A DNA stretch of 42,375 bases from positions 1-42,375 of the forward strand of contig JAHDIN010000025.1 of assembly GCA_020630775.1 (NCBI GenBank), read 5' to 3'. The first letter of the stretch is position 1; the number at the start of each line of letters is the position of its first letter. The position numbers and the translations under genes are program-made. The notes under the pieces are model-generated. The model ran no database searches and had not been told where the DNA came from. It saw nothing but the letters and a program-made list of their open reading frames with translations. This DNA comes from Saprospiraceae bacterium (lineage in GTDB: Bacteria; Bacteroidota; Bacteroidia; Chitinophagales; Saprospiraceae). Below are positions 16,177-24,352 of the stretch, one piece after another.

Positions 16177-16559
16177 AACTCCGTTGTGTTACCAACAGTA
16201 TACGCTTAAGACTGCGCAAATCAGAATTAGAGAAATTAAAAAACAATCAGACTGTTTTCGAGATTCTAGAATTCGGAAATCAAGTTATTTTTAGGTTCGC
16301 CTTAGAAATCTCTGATACAAATCAAATCAGTGCACAATACTTGGATAACCAACTAACTGTTAGTCTCCCAAATAAAGAAGCTGCGCATTGGATGAACAGC
16401 AATCAAGTTAGCTTAGAACACAAGATTCCAATTGAAGTAAATAAATCACTGCATGTACTCATTGAAAAAGACTTTCCATGCATTGACCGAAATGAAGAAA
16501 ATTATAACGATACTTTTTTTGAATTGTCGGATAACTTAGAAAAAGCAAAAAAATGCTAA
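16173..16559 (+). CDS. Small conserved cytosolic protein (DUF7009-like)
   Basis: A 128-aa protein without signal peptide or membrane segment. The beginning MKLRCVTNSIRLRLRKSEL with later ISAQYLDNQLTVSLP resembles a small uncharacterised Bacteroidota family I associate with DUF7009; this match is from memory. The start at ATG 16173 is preferred over an in-frame GTG at 16155 because it forms the classic ATGA overlap with the TMEM220-like gene and gives the usual MK-R N-terminus. It is the last gene of a three-gene operon ending at the terminator 16562-16600. No catalytic motif seen. Confidence 0.75.
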   Translation: MKLRCVTNSIRLRLRKSELEKLKNNQTVFEILEFGNQVIFRFALEISDTNQISAQYLDNQLTVSLPNKEAAHWMNSNQVSLEHKIPIEVNKSLHVLIEKDFPCIDRNEENYNDTFFELSDNLEKAKKC

Positions 16560-16561
16560 GA

Positions 16562-16600
16562 AAGAGTTGAGCCAATCAATCTAAGTTTGACTCAACTCTT
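16562..16600. terminator. Terminator between convergent operons
   Basis: Perfect 10-bp stem AAGAGTTGAG/CTCAACTCTT (16562-16571 and 16591-16600) with a 19-nt loop, between the stops of two convergent genes. It can serve both strands; the T-tract is short. Confidence 0.6.
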
Positions 16601-16607
16601 AATTTCC

Positions 16608-17180
16608 CTATTGTATAGCTTTGCAACAAGCCATATCAATAGTCATCTCAATTGTACAATGTAAATCGGATGAACAATTTGTTTGTCTGAATGAAACACC
16701 AGTTATTACTGTATTATTTGGACCACATTTACTGCCTCCAGCTTCAAGAAACTGATACCAATTAAAATTTTCTCCGTAAGGATTAAAAAATTCATCAGCT
16801 GAAAATCCTGCTTCTTCATAATCAACAAATGCAAAATATATAAGATCGAATAAAATTGTACCAGCAATGGCTTCATAGCTTTGATCCGGTGCTGTTTGAT
16901 ATAAAATAACAGTTTGAGAAGGTAATGGCGTCATACCATCACAATCTTCAGTATCCAGCTGTTCTTCTAATAAGTTCTCAATACACGGATGCATTGTTTC
17001 TGATTCGTTATTTCCAAAATAATTGTTCAGCCTATCATCAATAGAAGTAATGGTAATATGATCCAATCTCCATATTTCTTTGCATGGGTCTTTAGGAGTA
17101 GGTGGTATATAAGGATCTTCATCTTTACAAGAAAAAATTGATAAAATAACTGAAAGAGCAATTAAGAATTTAATTTTCAT
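16608..17180 (-). CDS. Cysteine-rich lipoprotein of unknown function
   Basis: A 190-aa lipoprotein. The N-terminus has a hydrophobic stretch and a lipobox (LSIFSCKD) with Cys18 as the lipidation site. A proline-rich linker (YIPPTPKDPCK) and eight or more further cysteines follow (for example TNCSSDLHC and MACCKAIQ), suggesting disulfides. No family was recognised. It starts 72 bp after the molybdoenzyme stop and precedes the terminator at 16562-16600, so it is probably the last gene of the sulfur-oxidation transcript. A role in that pathway is only positional. Confidence 0.75.
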   Translation of the reverse strand: MKIKFLIALSVILSIFSCKDEDPYIPPTPKDPCKEIWRLDHITITSIDDRLNNYFGNNESETMHPCIENLLEEQLDTEDCDGMTPLPSQTVILYQTAPDQSYEAIAGTILFDLIYFAFVDYEEAGFSADEFFNPYGENFNWYQFLEAGGSKCGPNNTVITGVSFRQTNCSSDLHCTIEMTIDMACCKAIQ

Positions 17181-17252
17181 GATTAATAGATTAATTAGTA
17201 AAAGTTACATCTACTATCATGTATTTGAAGAAAGGTAAACAGACTTGTATAT

Positions 17253-20111
17253 TTAATCCTGTCTATTGATATAATAAGTGCTCTGATCTGGCTTTAAGGG
17301 TCTTTTAAACCACAACGGCCTTCTCAAACCGTTAGGACCAGGTGCTGGTCTTGTCATTTTTAACCACTCACGATAATTCTCCATTGATTTTTTAGTATCC
17401 ACAACGATATCTCCATAATTTTCATTAGGACCGGGTTTCTCAATTCTTACACGTTGATGCCAGCAATGCATCCCAGAAATGGGATCTGGATGAACGGCAT
17501 GTGTAATATTTTGATGGACGCCACCATCAACCCAAAAAATACGCTTACTATCATTATCCTTACTATCAAAAGGTTTGATTCCAGACTTCGTATTCATTCT
17601 GTAAACACCATCACCTTCATTACTGATGCCTACCGTATTTGTTGACCAGCTATTGCCTTGGTCTTGTTTGCGTTTCCACCTTCCGATGTGGTGTGAGCAC
17701 GCTACGACACCTGGCTTCATACCTTGAGTTACCCAAACCTTATCAATAAAATAACCGATATCGGTATTCATTTTGACTAAGTCACCAGTCTTAAACCCCC
17801 ATCTACTTGCATCATCCGGATGCATCCAAATAGGGTTTCTATTACTAATTTCAACAAGCCATTTAGAGCTTCCGGATCTTGAATGGATAAGGGTAGGCAG
17901 TCTAAAAGTGGGTACCAATACATATTCCCCCTTTTCTTTATCAAGCTTTTCATTGTGGATATGACTCTTGATATAAGTAGGAATTGCATATTCGCCCCAT
18001 CCCCAATCTACCATGGTTTGGCTAAAAAATTCATTTTTCATAGTTGGTGTTGGAAAACCAATACGAGGTTTACCATCGACCTCGATGGCAACGCCTTTAC
18101 CATTCTTGGAATAGATTTTCGTATTAGCATCATACGATGCTCCATCTAATTTATCCTCACCAACAATCTCTTCATTCTTCTTGTACGAATGTGCCTCAAC
18201 TTCAAAAGCACCATACTTACGCATATACTCAAGAGGTGTAATACCTTCTTTTGAAGCAGCTTCTGGCAAGTTAGGGGTATGTTCGAATATGTATCGGTAA
18301 TACTCATCGATATTTATCTTTTCACCTTCCCGATAAGGAGACATAAAATGCTTCCTAATTCCTAATGAACCATCGGGGTCAATGCGCCAGCTTAATTCAA
18401 TCCAAAACTCATCTTCCTCCCAGACTTCTCCAGGATTGGTTTCATATGTGAATTCTACATCTTTGCCTGCTCTTCTAGCTGCTTCACGTAAAACTGGCTG
18501 ACGGAATGCAATCCACTTGCCAGAATGTGTTGCATAGCTATTTAAATCATGTCTTTCGGCACTATGACCCATGGGTAAAACATAGTCTGCGAAAAAGGCT
18601 GTTTCATTCCATGTTGGCGTCATGGCGATATGGCATCCAAAAAGACTTTCGTCCTTATAGGCTTCCATCCAAACAAAACCATCAGGATAAGTCCATACAG
18701 GATTAAAAACTCTAGAAAAGTAAGTATCCATATATCCTCTACCGTCTTTCAACATATGAGGGAGCAGAAAGCTCATTTCATACATGGCTAAAGGATATTC
18801 TTTTGGGAAATGTAATTCATTCCAAAACTTTTGTCCCGGTGGAACACTATGAAACTGAGGCTTAAATTTACTCCACGAATTAGGGGATGTACCGCCAACG
18901 GCACCAACACTTCCAGTCAATACATTTAAAAAGTGCAAACATCTACTCACACACCAACCACCTAAATTTCCACTTGATGCACTTCGCCAATTATGGGTTG
19001 AAAATTTTTCACCAGCTTCACCAATTTTTCGAGCTACTTCTATAATGGTATCTGCTTTTACACCACTTTCTTTCTCTGCAAATTCTGGTGTATACTCCTT
19101 ATACTCTTCAATTACTGATTGAATAAAATTTTCAAAGGTACAAGGAAGGCTTGGATGAACCTTAGTCAGATACTCCTCCCAGTTAACCCAATTCTCGATA
19201 TATTTTCTGTTGTATAATCCTTCTTCAAGTATCACCTTGGCCATGGCCAATAAAACAGCTGCCTCTGTCCCAGGATATGTAGGCATCCAATAATCAGACA
19301 TACTCGCCGTATTGGATAATCTTGGATCCATAGTGGCTAGTTTTGCACCCTTCATTTTTCCTTCAATAATCCTTTGTGCATGTGGATTAAAATAATGGCC
19401 ACTCTCAAGGTGAGCTGATATCAACAAGATAAATTTTGCATTGGCATGATCTGGACTTGGTCTGTCATGTCCATACCAAATATTATAACCAAATCTGGCA
19501 CCCGAGCTACAAATATTTGTATGACTGTTATGGCCATCTATACCCCACGCTTGTAAAACACGATTAGCGTATCCCTCATGGCCAGGGCGACCTACATGAT
19601 AGGCTACTTCATTGTGTCTTTCCTCTTTTAAGGCTTTACGAATTCTCGCAGATATTTCATCTAGGGCTTGATCCCAAGAGATGCGTTGCCAGTCGCCGTC
19701 TCCTCTTTTCCCCTTACGTTTTAAGGGATAAAGAATTCGTTCTGGATCTGTAATCTGATTAATCGTAGCTGGACCTTTAGCACAATTTCTCCCTCTACTA
19801 CCTGGATGATAAGGATTGCCTTCAAATTTTCGAATCGTACCATTAGATTTATCTACGTAGGCTGTAAGACCACAAGCACTTTCACAGTTAAAACAAGTAG
19901 TAGGAACAATAGTGTAAGATTTCTTTTCTTTTTTCGGCCAACTCGTAGCTTCATATTCTTCCCAATGATCCCATTTTTCAAGAGGAGGAAAGTTTTTAAG
20001 GTCGGTAGTCCTTATCTCATGATCATCACTTCCATTTTCGTGCTTCAGATTTGGAATTAATTTCAAAGATTCTGCAATGCGTTCTATAAGTGTCCTTTTC
20101 TTATCCATCAT
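17253..20111 (-). CDS. Molybdopterin oxidoreductase, SoeA/PsrA-like catalytic subunit
   Basis: A 952-aa DMSO-reductase-superfamily enzyme. The N-terminal 4Fe-4S site is CFNCESACG plus C110 (Cys73, 76, 80, 110; CX2CX3CX29C). Cys201 in HTNICSSGARFG is the likely molybdenum ligand, as in polysulfide/thiosulfate reductases and sulfite dehydrogenase SoeA. The C-terminal molydop-binding domain includes GDLVKMNTDIGY and HIGRWKRK. No twin-arginine signal is present, so it should stay in the cytoplasm, as known SoeA does and unlike periplasmic PsrA. The context (Fe-S/NrfD fusion 7 bp upstream, CstB-like dioxygenase in the same operon) favours oxidation of sulfite to sulfate. A reductase for polysulfide, thiosulfate or tetrathionate remains possible. 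Confidence 0.88.
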   Translation of the reverse strand: MMDKKRTLIERIAESLKLIPNLKHENGSDDHEIRTTDLKNFPPLEKWDHWEEYEATSWPKKEKKSYTIVPTTCFNCESACGLTAYVDKSNGTIRKFEGNPYHPGSRGRNCAKGPATINQITDPERILYPLKRKGKRGDGDWQRISWDQALDEISARIRKALKEERHNEVAYHVGRPGHEGYANRVLQAWGIDGHNSHTNICSSGARFGYNIWYGHDRPSPDHANAKFILLISAHLESGHYFNPHAQRIIEGKMKGAKLATMDPRLSNTASMSDYWMPTYPGTEAAVLLAMAKVILEEGLYNRKYIENWVNWEEYLTKVHPSLPCTFENFIQSVIEEYKEYTPEFAEKESGVKADTIIEVARKIGEAGEKFSTHNWRSASSGNLGGWCVSRCLHFLNVLTGSVGAVGGTSPNSWSKFKPQFHSVPPGQKFWNELHFPKEYPLAMYEMSFLLPHMLKDGRGYMDTYFSRVFNPVWTYPDGFVWMEAYKDESLFGCHIAMTPTWNETAFFADYVLPMGHSAERHDLNSYATHSGKWIAFRQPVLREAARRAGKDVEFTYETNPGEVWEEDEFWIELSWRIDPDGSLGIRKHFMSPYREGEKINIDEYYRYIFEHTPNLPEAASKEGITPLEYMRKYGAFEVEAHSYKKNEEIVGEDKLDGASYDANTKIYSKNGKGVAIEVDGKPRIGFPTPTMKNEFFSQTMVDWGWGEYAIPTYIKSHIHNEKLDKEKGEYVLVPTFRLPTLIHSRSGSSKWLVEISNRNPIWMHPDDASRWGFKTGDLVKMNTDIGYFIDKVWVTQGMKPGVVACSHHIGRWKRKQDQGNSWSTNTVGISNEGDGVYRMNTKSGIKPFDSKDNDSKRIFWVDGGVHQNITHAVHPDPISGMHCWHQRVRIEKPGPNENYGDIVVDTKKSMENYREWLKMTRPAPGPNGLRRPLWFKRPLKPDQSTYYINRQD

Positions 20112-20118
20112 TTCAAAA

Positions 20119-21741
20119 TTAACTTAGCGGAATTCTTTGAGGCGCTTGCACCCAAATATGATTAGAATAATATATACCGATTAAAATAAGTATGCCTGAA
20201 ATAGAACCCGTGAATTTATCATAACCGCCGATACTTAATAAAACCAATGGAGCTAAATTTCCAATTACAATAACAAATAACCAAAATGGAATAAAATACT
20301 TCCCTTTCAAAATCATTTGAACAACAGATTTAGCATCTTTAGTTGGATGCGTAATTGTTAATTCAATAGCTATGATACATAGATTAGCTATAACACCTAC
20401 TAAGGCCGCTTTACCTAAAAAGGGTAACCAACTTTCGTGGCTAATCGTAACTAAACTAAAAAGATAGAATATGGAGATGCCTGCTAAAAAAGAATGCGTA
20501 AACATATGCATAGCCATGCTTGGTGATTGCCAAAAGTCCCTTCCTTTTGCTTGAGCAAATAAAAATGCAGTATAGATAGCCACTACCACTGCAATGGATC
20601 CTGTAAGAATATAAATCCAATTAAAGCTGGCAAACAGTTCGAAATATTGAGCAACCAATATGATAGATAATAATAAACCATATGCCGTTATAGCATAGGC
20701 TCCTTTAACCAACCAGGATTCCCAATGTGGTCTTAGTAACACATAAAGAAAACGTTTTGGTTGATCCAAATCCATAACCAAAAGAACGCCTGTAATTGCT
20801 AAAAATATAATTCCTGTTATTGCAGCTGCGCTCCATTGAAAATCTTGTACTTCAGCCCATCCTGATATCAATGCAATCATTGGCACAATAAACATACCTG
20901 CAGCGATTGCTTTTGTCCAAACATAAGCTGATACTTCCCAGCCCCAAAGCAAGCCCTTTTGTGGCGTATTATAAACTTGTTTGGCATTTGACAACACCTT
21001 ATCAATTGACTTTGGAGCAGTTATACGCTCCTCTTTTTCTGTCAAATAACCCTTGTTCTGATTCATCAACTCAGTGACAACATCAGTATTGGTAAAAGCT
21101 AATTTTTCAGCTTCTTTTGCGAAGTGGCCTACTCCTAAAGACTGAGACCCCCATAAACTAACATCTGACTGATAGGTGGCCGTAGGTATTAATGAAGCAT
21201 CATCTGCATCTATATAAAACAAGTTGGGTTGTGTTGACTTTTCAGGTTTTCTTACTTTCGTGGCTTGTCTTGAAAGTAACTGGGCAATTTCAGATTCTGG
21301 ATTTTCCATATCTCCTGAGATGATCGCATGCTCAGGACAAACAACTACGCATGCAGGTTCTAAACCAACATCAATTCGATTAGCACAATAATTACATTTT
21401 GCTGCAGTATGCGTTTCAGGATCAATATACAAAGCATCATATGGACAAGCCTGCATACAAGATTTACATCCAATACATCTGTCCTTATCAAAATCTACGA
21501 TACCATCATCTCTGTAGTCGAGTGCACTTGTAGGACAAATTGAAACACAAGGTGCATCGGTACAATGATTACATCGCATTACTGAAAACAGTCGTCTAGT
21601 ATCAGGGAAGGTTCCTTTTTCAACCTGCTTCACCCAAGTTCTATTGACCCCTACGGGTACTTGATGCTCAGACTTACACGCTGTAGTACAGGCATGACAA
21701 CCAATACATTTCCGATTGTCAATTACAAAGCCATATTTCAT
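20119..21741 (-). CDS. Fe-S (DmsB-like) and NrfD/DmsC-like membrane anchor fusion, SoeBC-like
   Basis: A 540-aa single-chain electron-transfer and quinone-linked subunit. Residues 1-180 form a four-cluster ferredoxin domain beginning CIGCHACTTACKSEH (Cys12, 15, 18, 22), then CNHCTDAPCVSICP, CIGCKSCMQACPYDA and CNYCANRIDVGLEPACVVVCP. After a linker, residues about 255-540 carry eight or so transmembrane helices of the DmsC/NrfD family. In most DMSO-reductase-type complexes (DmsBC, PsrBC, SoeBC) these are two proteins. It would take electrons from the molybdoenzyme to the quinone pool. The gene lies 50 bp after the CstB-like gene and 7 bp before the SoeA-like gene. Confidence 0.88.
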   Translation of the reverse strand: MKYGFVIDNRKCIGCHACTTACKSEHQVPVGVNRTWVKQVEKGTFPDTRRLFSVMRCNHCTDAPCVSICPTSALDYRDDGIVDFDKDRCIGCKSCMQACPYDALYIDPETHTAAKCNYCANRIDVGLEPACVVVCPEHAIISGDMENPESEIAQLLSRQATKVRKPEKSTQPNLFYIDADDASLIPTATYQSDVSLWGSQSLGVGHFAKEAEKLAFTNTDVVTELMNQNKGYLTEKEERITAPKSIDKVLSNAKQVYNTPQKGLLWGWEVSAYVWTKAIAAGMFIVPMIALISGWAEVQDFQWSAAAITGIIFLAITGVLLVMDLDQPKRFLYVLLRPHWESWLVKGAYAITAYGLLLSIILVAQYFELFASFNWIYILTGSIAVVVAIYTAFLFAQAKGRDFWQSPSMAMHMFTHSFLAGISIFYLFSLVTISHESWLPFLGKAALVGVIANLCIIAIELTITHPTKDAKSVVQMILKGKYFIPFWLFVIVIGNLAPLVLLSIGGYDKFTGSISGILILIGIYYSNHIWVQAPQRIPLS

Positions 21742-21791
21742 TTTTGGGATTTCTAAATGTTGGTAATAATTTTCGTTTCGTACATTCTACA

Positions 21792-23213
21792 TTACTTCAT
21801 CACTAATGACGGACAGGTACCTGCCGTGAGAATATCTGAGGATTTAATTTTATCAAAACCTCCAATTATATTAATTAATTTTTTGTACCCTTTTTGATAT
21901 AAAATTGATGCTGCTATCGTCGATCTAAATCCACTTCTGCAATGGATCATGTAAGTTTGATCCTTACTAATTTCATTTTCAAAATCATGCTTTGAAAAGA
22001 AATCCAGTGATAACAAATTCGCGTTACTAATATGAGCAGTTTCAAACTCACCTGGTTTTCTCACATCAATAACTTTATGATCATATAATGCATTATTATC
22101 AATATACTCCTCAACAGTGATGCTCTTCAACGTTTCTACATTACCACCATTATTGGCCCACGCATCTATACCTCCTTTCAAATAACCAATTGCATTATCA
22201 TATCCAACTCTCGCCAATCTTCGGACAGCCTCTTCTTCTTTGCCTTCTTCAACAACCAATGCAATTTTCTGATCCATATTAGGAATCAATGCACCCACCC
22301 AAGGCGCAAAACTTCCATCTAAACCTATAAATAAAGAACCAGGTATAAATCCTTTCACAAAATCCCATCGCTTTCTCACATCTAAGACCAATACATCGTC
22401 TTGTTCAACCAGATTTTTAAAATCCTTAGGCATTAATGCATTTAAACCTCTTTCCATGGCCTCATCAAAACTGCTGTATCCGTTTTTATTAAGCATTGCA
22501 TTTTTAGAAAAATATTGAGGAGGAGGCATTAAACCAGTAGTCACCTCATCAATAAATTCTTCTCTACTCATATCATGCCTTAAAGCATAATTCGTTTTCT
22601 TTTGGTTTCCGAGTGTATCCCAAGTTTCACTGCTCATATTTTTGCCACACGCAGAACCAGCACCATGTGCAGGATAGACAATTACATCATCTGGCAATGG
22701 CATTATCTTATTTCTCAAACTATCAAACAACCAACCAGCTAAATCTTCTTGCGTCAAATTAGTAGCTTTCTGTGCCAAATCGGGACGACCAACATCTCCT
22801 ATAAACAATGTGTCACCAGTAAAAACTGCATGTTCTTTTCCTTTTCCATCTAATAATAGGTAACATGAACTTTCTGGGGTATGACCTGGCGTATGTAAAA
22901 CTTTAATAGTTAACTCTCCTATCTGAAATTCCTCTCCATCTTGTGCAGTATGTTTTTCAAAATTCGTTTTAGCTGATGGACCATAAATTATTGTCGCTCC
23001 CGTCTTCTTTGCCAGATCTAAATGACCAGAAACAAAATCAGCATGAAAGTGTGTTTCGAATATATATTTGATTTTAACCCCTTTTCTTTCCGCTCTTTCT
23101 AAATAAGGGAATGATTCTCTCAAGGGATCAATAACAGCAGCCTCTCCATTAGATTCGATAAAATATGATCCTTGTGCAAGACAATTGGTGTAGATTTGCT
23201 CAATATTCTTCAT
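21792..23213 (-). CDS. CstB-like persulfide dioxygenase-rhodanese
   Basis: A 473-aa multidomain sulfur enzyme. The N-terminal metallo-beta-lactamase/ETHE1-type dioxygenase has THFHADFVSGH (His55, His57, Asp59, His64), HTPGHTPES (His111), FTGDTLF (Asp134) and YPAHGAGS (His183), which form the mononuclear iron site. A middle rhodanese-homology domain (about 265-350) lacks the active cysteine: VVEEGKEEEA stands where the loop should be. The C-terminal rhodanese (about 365-473) has the active loop HCRSGFRS with Cys425. This order of dioxygenase, pseudo-rhodanese and rhodanese is that of staphylococcal CstB, which oxidises persulfides to sulfite/thiosulfate. It is first in the operon and divergent from the transporter genes. 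Confidence 0.92.
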   Translation of the reverse strand: MKNIEQIYTNCLAQGSYFIESNGEAAVIDPLRESFPYLERAERKGVKIKYIFETHFHADFVSGHLDLAKKTGATIIYGPSAKTNFEKHTAQDGEEFQIGELTIKVLHTPGHTPESSCYLLLDGKGKEHAVFTGDTLFIGDVGRPDLAQKATNLTQEDLAGWLFDSLRNKIMPLPDDVIVYPAHGAGSACGKNMSSETWDTLGNQKKTNYALRHDMSREEFIDEVTTGLMPPPQYFSKNAMLNKNGYSSFDEAMERGLNALMPKDFKNLVEQDDVLVLDVRKRWDFVKGFIPGSLFIGLDGSFAPWVGALIPNMDQKIALVVEEGKEEEAVRRLARVGYDNAIGYLKGGIDAWANNGGNVETLKSITVEEYIDNNALYDHKVIDVRKPGEFETAHISNANLLSLDFFSKHDFENEISKDQTYMIHCRSGFRSTIAASILYQKGYKKLINIIGGFDKIKSSDILTAGTCPSLVMK

Positions 23214-23242
23214 GTTTGCCTTATTTTGATTTACTAATATAA

Positions 23243-23274
23243 AAAACTAAGTTGTCTATCAAGATTTTAGTTTT
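23243..23274. promoter_or_regulatory. Inverted repeat in the divergent sulfur-locus control region
   Basis: AAAACTAA (23243-23250) and TTAGTTTT (23267-23274) are exact reverse complements with a 16-bp spacer. They occupy the middle of the only 89-bp gap between the CstB-like operon and the YeeE-like genes. A shared operator is plausible. No regulator gene (BigR/CstR type) is in the window. Confidence 0.35.
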
Positions 23275-23302
23275 ATAATGGATTTGATTTAAATAAGTTC
23301 TA

Positions 23303-23878
23303 ATGAATATAATGGATACAATATCAGGCCCTTGGCATTGGTCATTTTCAGGTGTTATGATAGTGATTGTGATGTGGCTATTGATTATTTCGGGTAAAAA
23401 ATTTGGCGTTTCATCATCTTTTAGAACCATTTGTGCTATCGGAGGTGCAGGGAAAGTGGTGAAATACTTTGACTACAATTGGAAAAGCCATAATTGGTTA
23501 TTACTATTTATTCTTGGAGCGATTTTAGGTGGGTGGATATCCAATTCAATTATTCCAAATCCTCATCCGATTGAATTAAGTGGTACCACATTAAGCGCTT
23601 TAGCGGACCTAGGTATATCTACTGATATCTCAAACAGCTTGGTTCCACTAGATTTATTTTCATTCGATCAGCTATTTACATTAAAAGGATTTATCCTATT
23701 TATTATCGGCGGATTCTTAATTGGTTTTGGAACTCGGTGGGCTGGAGGATGTACTTCTGGTCATGCCATATCAGGCTTGAGTAATCTTCAATTGCCCTCA
23801 TTGGTTGCAGTGATAGGCTTCTTCATTGGTGGATTGACCATGACACATTTTTTATTACCAGTAATCTTAAATCTGTAA
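23303..23878 (+). CDS. YeeE/YedE-family (PmpA-like) sulfur transporter half
   Basis: A 191-aa integral membrane protein with about five helices. The family signature GFGTRWAGGCTSGHAISG is at residues about 143-160, and a second cysteine is in FRTICAIGG. In the thiosulfate transporter YeeE/TsuA such cysteines line the path that passes thiosulfate inward. Half-size members occur as pairs (PmpA/PmpB) beside persulfide dioxygenase genes in bigR operons, as here. ATG 23303 is used; a second in-frame ATG at 23312 (MDTISGPWHW) is equally possible. The next gene follows after 3 bp. Confidence 0.88.
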   Translation: MNIMDTISGPWHWSFSGVMIVIVMWLLIISGKKFGVSSSFRTICAIGGAGKVVKYFDYNWKSHNWLLLFILGAILGGWISNSIIPNPHPIELSGTTLSALADLGISTDISNSLVPLDLFSFDQLFTLKGFILFIIGGFLIGFGTRWAGGCTSGHAISGLSNLQLPSLVAVIGFFIGGLTMTHFLLPVILNL

Positions 23879-23881
23879 ACA

Positions 23882-24295
23882 ATGAAACATATTTCTTTTA
23901 TAGCGATTGGAATTTTGTTTGGCATAACTATGACGAAGTCTGAGGCAGTTTCTTGGTTCAGAATACAGGAAATGTTCAGGTTCCAAAGTTTTCATATGTA
24001 TGGAATAATTGGCGTCGCAGTGGTTTTAGGAGCATTACTACATTTTGTTTTAAAGTCAAGAAATTCAAAATCTATTTATGGTGAGGACTTAGATTTTTCT
24101 CCTAAGTCCAAAACCTACATGGCGAGCATATTTGGAGGTACCTTTTTTGGTTTAGGTTGGGCCATGACTGGTGCATGCCCAGGCCCTTTGTATGTTTTAT
24201 TAGGCAATGGAATATGGGTAATTGGCGTTGTGATTTTAAGCGCCATATTTGGTGCTTTTGTATACGGTTTAATGAAATCAAAATTACCCCATTAA
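23882..24295 (+). CDS. DUF6691/YeeE-like (PmpB-like) sulfur transporter half
   Basis: A 137-aa membrane protein with about four helices, ATG 3 bp after the stop of its partner. The key motif GLGWAMTGACPGPLYVLLG carries the conserved cysteine of the second half of YeeE/YedE. N-terminal GILFGITMTKSEAVSWFRI is typical of the DUF6691 group. With the previous gene it should make one complete channel for thiosulfate or another sulfane-sulfur compound across the inner membrane. A strong terminator follows directly. Confidence 0.87.
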   Translation: MKHISFIAIGILFGITMTKSEAVSWFRIQEMFRFQSFHMYGIIGVAVVLGALLHFVLKSRNSKSIYGEDLDFSPKSKTYMASIFGGTFFGLGWAMTGACPGPLYVLLGNGIWVIGVVILSAIFGAFVYGLMKSKLPH

Positions 24296-24297
24296 AA

Positions 24298-24327
24298 AAA
24301 CTCCTTCCTCAGATGAAGAAGGAGTTT
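24298..24327. terminator. Bidirectional Rho-independent terminator
   Basis: Perfect 10-bp stem AAACTCCTTC/GAAGGAGTTT (24298-24307, 24318-24327), with a 10-nt loop and A/T runs. It closes the transporter operon and the convergent T9SS gene ending at 24353. Confidence 0.8.
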
Positions 24328-24352
24328 ACTCAATTTCATTCGAATATATCAA

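Noticed and set aside
12651..16559. Anti-phage defence island
   Set aside because: Apart from the helicase-nuclease fusion there is no other defence gene, integrase, transposase or tRNA-bounded island nearby; repair is the simpler reading.
17253..21741. Alternative complex III (ActB-like) modules
   Set aside because: The gene set lacks cytochrome c and other Act subunits, the molybdoenzyme keeps its cofactor ligand and Fe-S cysteines, and the context is sulfur metabolism.
23221..23430. 69-aa minus-strand ORF in the divergent sulfur-locus gap
   Set aside because: It overlaps the start of the YeeE-like gene and the promoter region; composition is not protein-like and no start signal is visible.
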